Of a stretch of DNA of 64,000 bases, positions 62,885 through 64,000 are shown one piece after another. The position numbers and the translations under genes were made by a program. The stretch lies in the NCBI RefSeq assembly GCF_022811725.1, contig NZ_CP094527.1, positions 4,030,001 to 4,094,000 on the forward strand, in the 5' to 3' direction. The DNA is from Mucilaginibacter sp. SMC90 (GTDB taxonomy: Bacteria > Bacteroidota > Bacteroidia > Sphingobacteriales > Sphingobacteriaceae). Position 1 is the stretch's first letter. Each line of letters starts with the position of its first letter. The notes beneath the pieces are model-generated. The model was not told the origin of the DNA, did no database searches, and was given only the letters and a program-made list of their open reading frames with translations.

Positions 62885-64000
62885 ATGAAACCCAAACGCT
62901 TACTCGCCTTATTGGCCATTACGGTTGCCTCCAGCTTATGCAAGGCACAAACAGCTTCAAACTCAATAGCCGACGATTTTAAACCATCTACCTACAACCA
63001 GCCGGGACAAGAGTATCCTCAGGTAAATTCGCAGGGCTATGCGCGCTTTCGTATCAAGGCCCCACAGTCTGACAGTATAAGAGTCAGTCTCGGTTTGGGC
63101 GGACGCGGCGGCACCAAACTTACAAAAGGAGCTGACGGATTTTGGACAGGCACAACAGAGGGTCCAATGGATGAAGGATTTCACTACTATCATTTAACGA
63201 TTGATGGCGGTGTGTTTAACGATCCGGGCACGCTGAATTTTTATGGTTCCACACGCTGGGAAAGTGGTATCGAAATACCGGCACATGATCGGGATTTTTA
63301 TGCGTTAAAAGATGTTCCGCATGGCAATGTGCAGCAAATTCTGTTCCCTTCAAAAAGTACCAATACCTCGCGCAGGGCTTTTGTTTATACGCCACCGGGT
63401 TATGAGAAGGACAAATCAAAAAAATACCCTGTGCTATACCTTCAACATGGCTGGGGCGAAGATGAAACTGCATGGAGCAACCAGGGCCACGCCAACCTGA
63501 TCATGGATAATTTAATAGCAACTGGCAAAATACAACCATTTATTATTGTCATGACTTATGGGATGACCAATGATATAAGGCCTGGCCCAGGTGCATTGAA
63601 AAGTTTTAAGATAGATCCGTTTCAAACGGTTTTAACTGACGAACTTATCCCCTATGTTGATGCCAGCTTCCGCACTAAGGCCGACAGGGCCCACCGTGCC
63701 ATGGGGGGATTATCAATGGGTGGTATGGAAACGCATATGATAACATTAAACAAGCCCGAACTTTTTGCCTATTATGCACTGCTCAGCGGCGGAACTTATT
63801 TGCCAGATGAGCTTAAAGACAAGACAAAGCCTAAATTAATATTTATAAGCTGCGGCAGCAAAGAAAGGCCGGACGGCGTTACAAATGCTGTGGTTGCCTT
63901 AAAAGGCGCAGGATACAATGCGGTGTCATATATTTCTGAAAACACTGCGCACGAATTTCTTACCTGGCGACGCAGCCTTTATGAACTTGCCCCGTTGCTG
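62885..64000 (+). CDS. CE1-type feruloyl/acetyl esterase, C-terminus cut by window edge
   Basis: ATG at 62885 gives 372 open residues to the window end; the last complete text, YELAPLL, is close to the normal family end, so little is missing. The signal peptide ends near residue 21 (SSLCKAQ). The N-terminal beta domain (about 45-135) is CBM48/E-set-like, with RVSLGLGGRGGTKLTKGADG and GFHYYHLTIDGG. The esterase domain has YTPPGYEKDKSKKYPVLYLQ, the nucleophile S277 in GGLSMGGM, and H356 in NTAHEFLTWR. Such enzymes cut ferulate or acetate from arabinose side chains of xylan. It is divergent from the HTCS gene and probably under its control. Confidence 0.9.
   Translation, partial: MKPKRLLALLAITVASSLCKAQTASNSIADDFKPSTYNQPGQEYPQVNSQGYARFRIKAPQSDSIRVSLGLGGRGGTKLTKGADGFWTGTTEGPMDEGFHYYHLTIDGGVFNDPGTLNFYGSTRWESGIEIPAHDRDFYALKDVPHGNVQQILFPSKSTNTSRRAFVYTPPGYEKDKSKKYPVLYLQHGWGEDETAWSNQGHANLIMDNLIATGKIQPFIIVMTYGMTNDIRPGPGALKSFKIDPFQTVLTDELIPYVDASFRTKADRAHRAMGGLSMGGMETHMITLNKPELFAYYALLSGGTYLPDELKDKTKPKLIFISCGSKERPDGVTNAVVALKGAGYNAVSYISENTAHEFLTWRRSLYELAPLL

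Noticed and set aside
1..64000. Defence island, prophage or CRISPR-Cas
   Set aside because: No Cas, restriction-modification, toxin-antitoxin, capsid, terminase or integrase gene is visible anywhere in the window.

Overview
The window looks like a chromosomal segment from a Bacteroidota member of the Sphingobacteriaceae; a Mucilaginibacter- or Pedobacter-like soil or plant-associated bacterium is the best guess. The reasons are SusC/SusD pairs with FG-GAP lipoproteins, a one-protein hybrid two-component sensor, many lipoprotein signals, frequent TTG/GTG starts, weak Shine-Dalgarno sites, and TTG/TAnnTTTG-type promoter motifs. The species call is inference; no rRNA gene is present.

Region 1 (1-5.7 kb) is mostly minus-strand. 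It holds an ATGA-coupled cassette (FAD/NAD(P)-binding enzyme, DUF1543 protein, RelA/SpoT-type HD protein cut by the window edge), several very small proteins, a cold-shock protein, a DUF4385 protein and a PA2169-type four-helix-bundle protein. Region 2 (5.9-11.6 kb) has a flavin monooxygenase and a minus-strand operon that reads as an eroded pigment/photolyase-associated locus: a broken phytoene-synthase fragment, an MpaB-type oxygenase, a MarR regulator, a truncated TIGR03643 protein, a DUF2256 zinc-ribbon protein and a 2H phosphoesterase. A frameshifted AI-2E-type permease follows.

Region 3 (11.7-17.6 kb) is a signalling cluster: a membrane histidine kinase, an exported coiled-coil protein, a LytTR regulator, a decayed PAS protein, two single-domain receivers and a GAF histidine kinase. 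It ends in a 1.4 kb gene-free stretch (17.6-19.0 kb) with tRNA-3'-end-like pieces next to strong terminators, possibly a scar of a mobile element. Region 4 (19.0-32.7 kb) is a mixed block: a trypsin-like protease with a second, altered protease domain; a TlpA-like thioredoxin; a siderophore-interacting protein; a DedA-rhodanese fusion; an esterase-PA14 protein; an M1 aminopeptidase; a ketopantoate-reductase-like enzyme; and tandem PqiA-like membrane proteins.

Region 5 (32.9-64 kb) is dominated by polysaccharide use: a GH127/GH146-type arabinofuranosidase, an SGNH hydrolase, GH95, GH97, a SusC-SusD-FG-GAP-FG-GAP operon, an SASA-type acetylesterase, a hybrid two-component sensor (HTCS) and a CE1-type esterase running off the right edge. 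An SDR, an AraC regulator, a second SDR lacking the catalytic Tyr/Lys, and a phosphatidylserine decarboxylase interrupt it at 35.6-39.3 kb. The HTCS probably senses a glycan in the periplasm and controls SusC/SusD uptake and the linked hydrolases; the enzymes fit a plant glycan with arabinose, fucose or galactose side chains and acetyl or feruloyl esters.

I did not find an obvious defence island, CRISPR array or complete mobile element. The most system-like unknowns are the FAD/DUF1543/HD cassette, the tandem PqiA-like pair with large ectodomains, the double-domain protease, and the coupled small-protein pairs.
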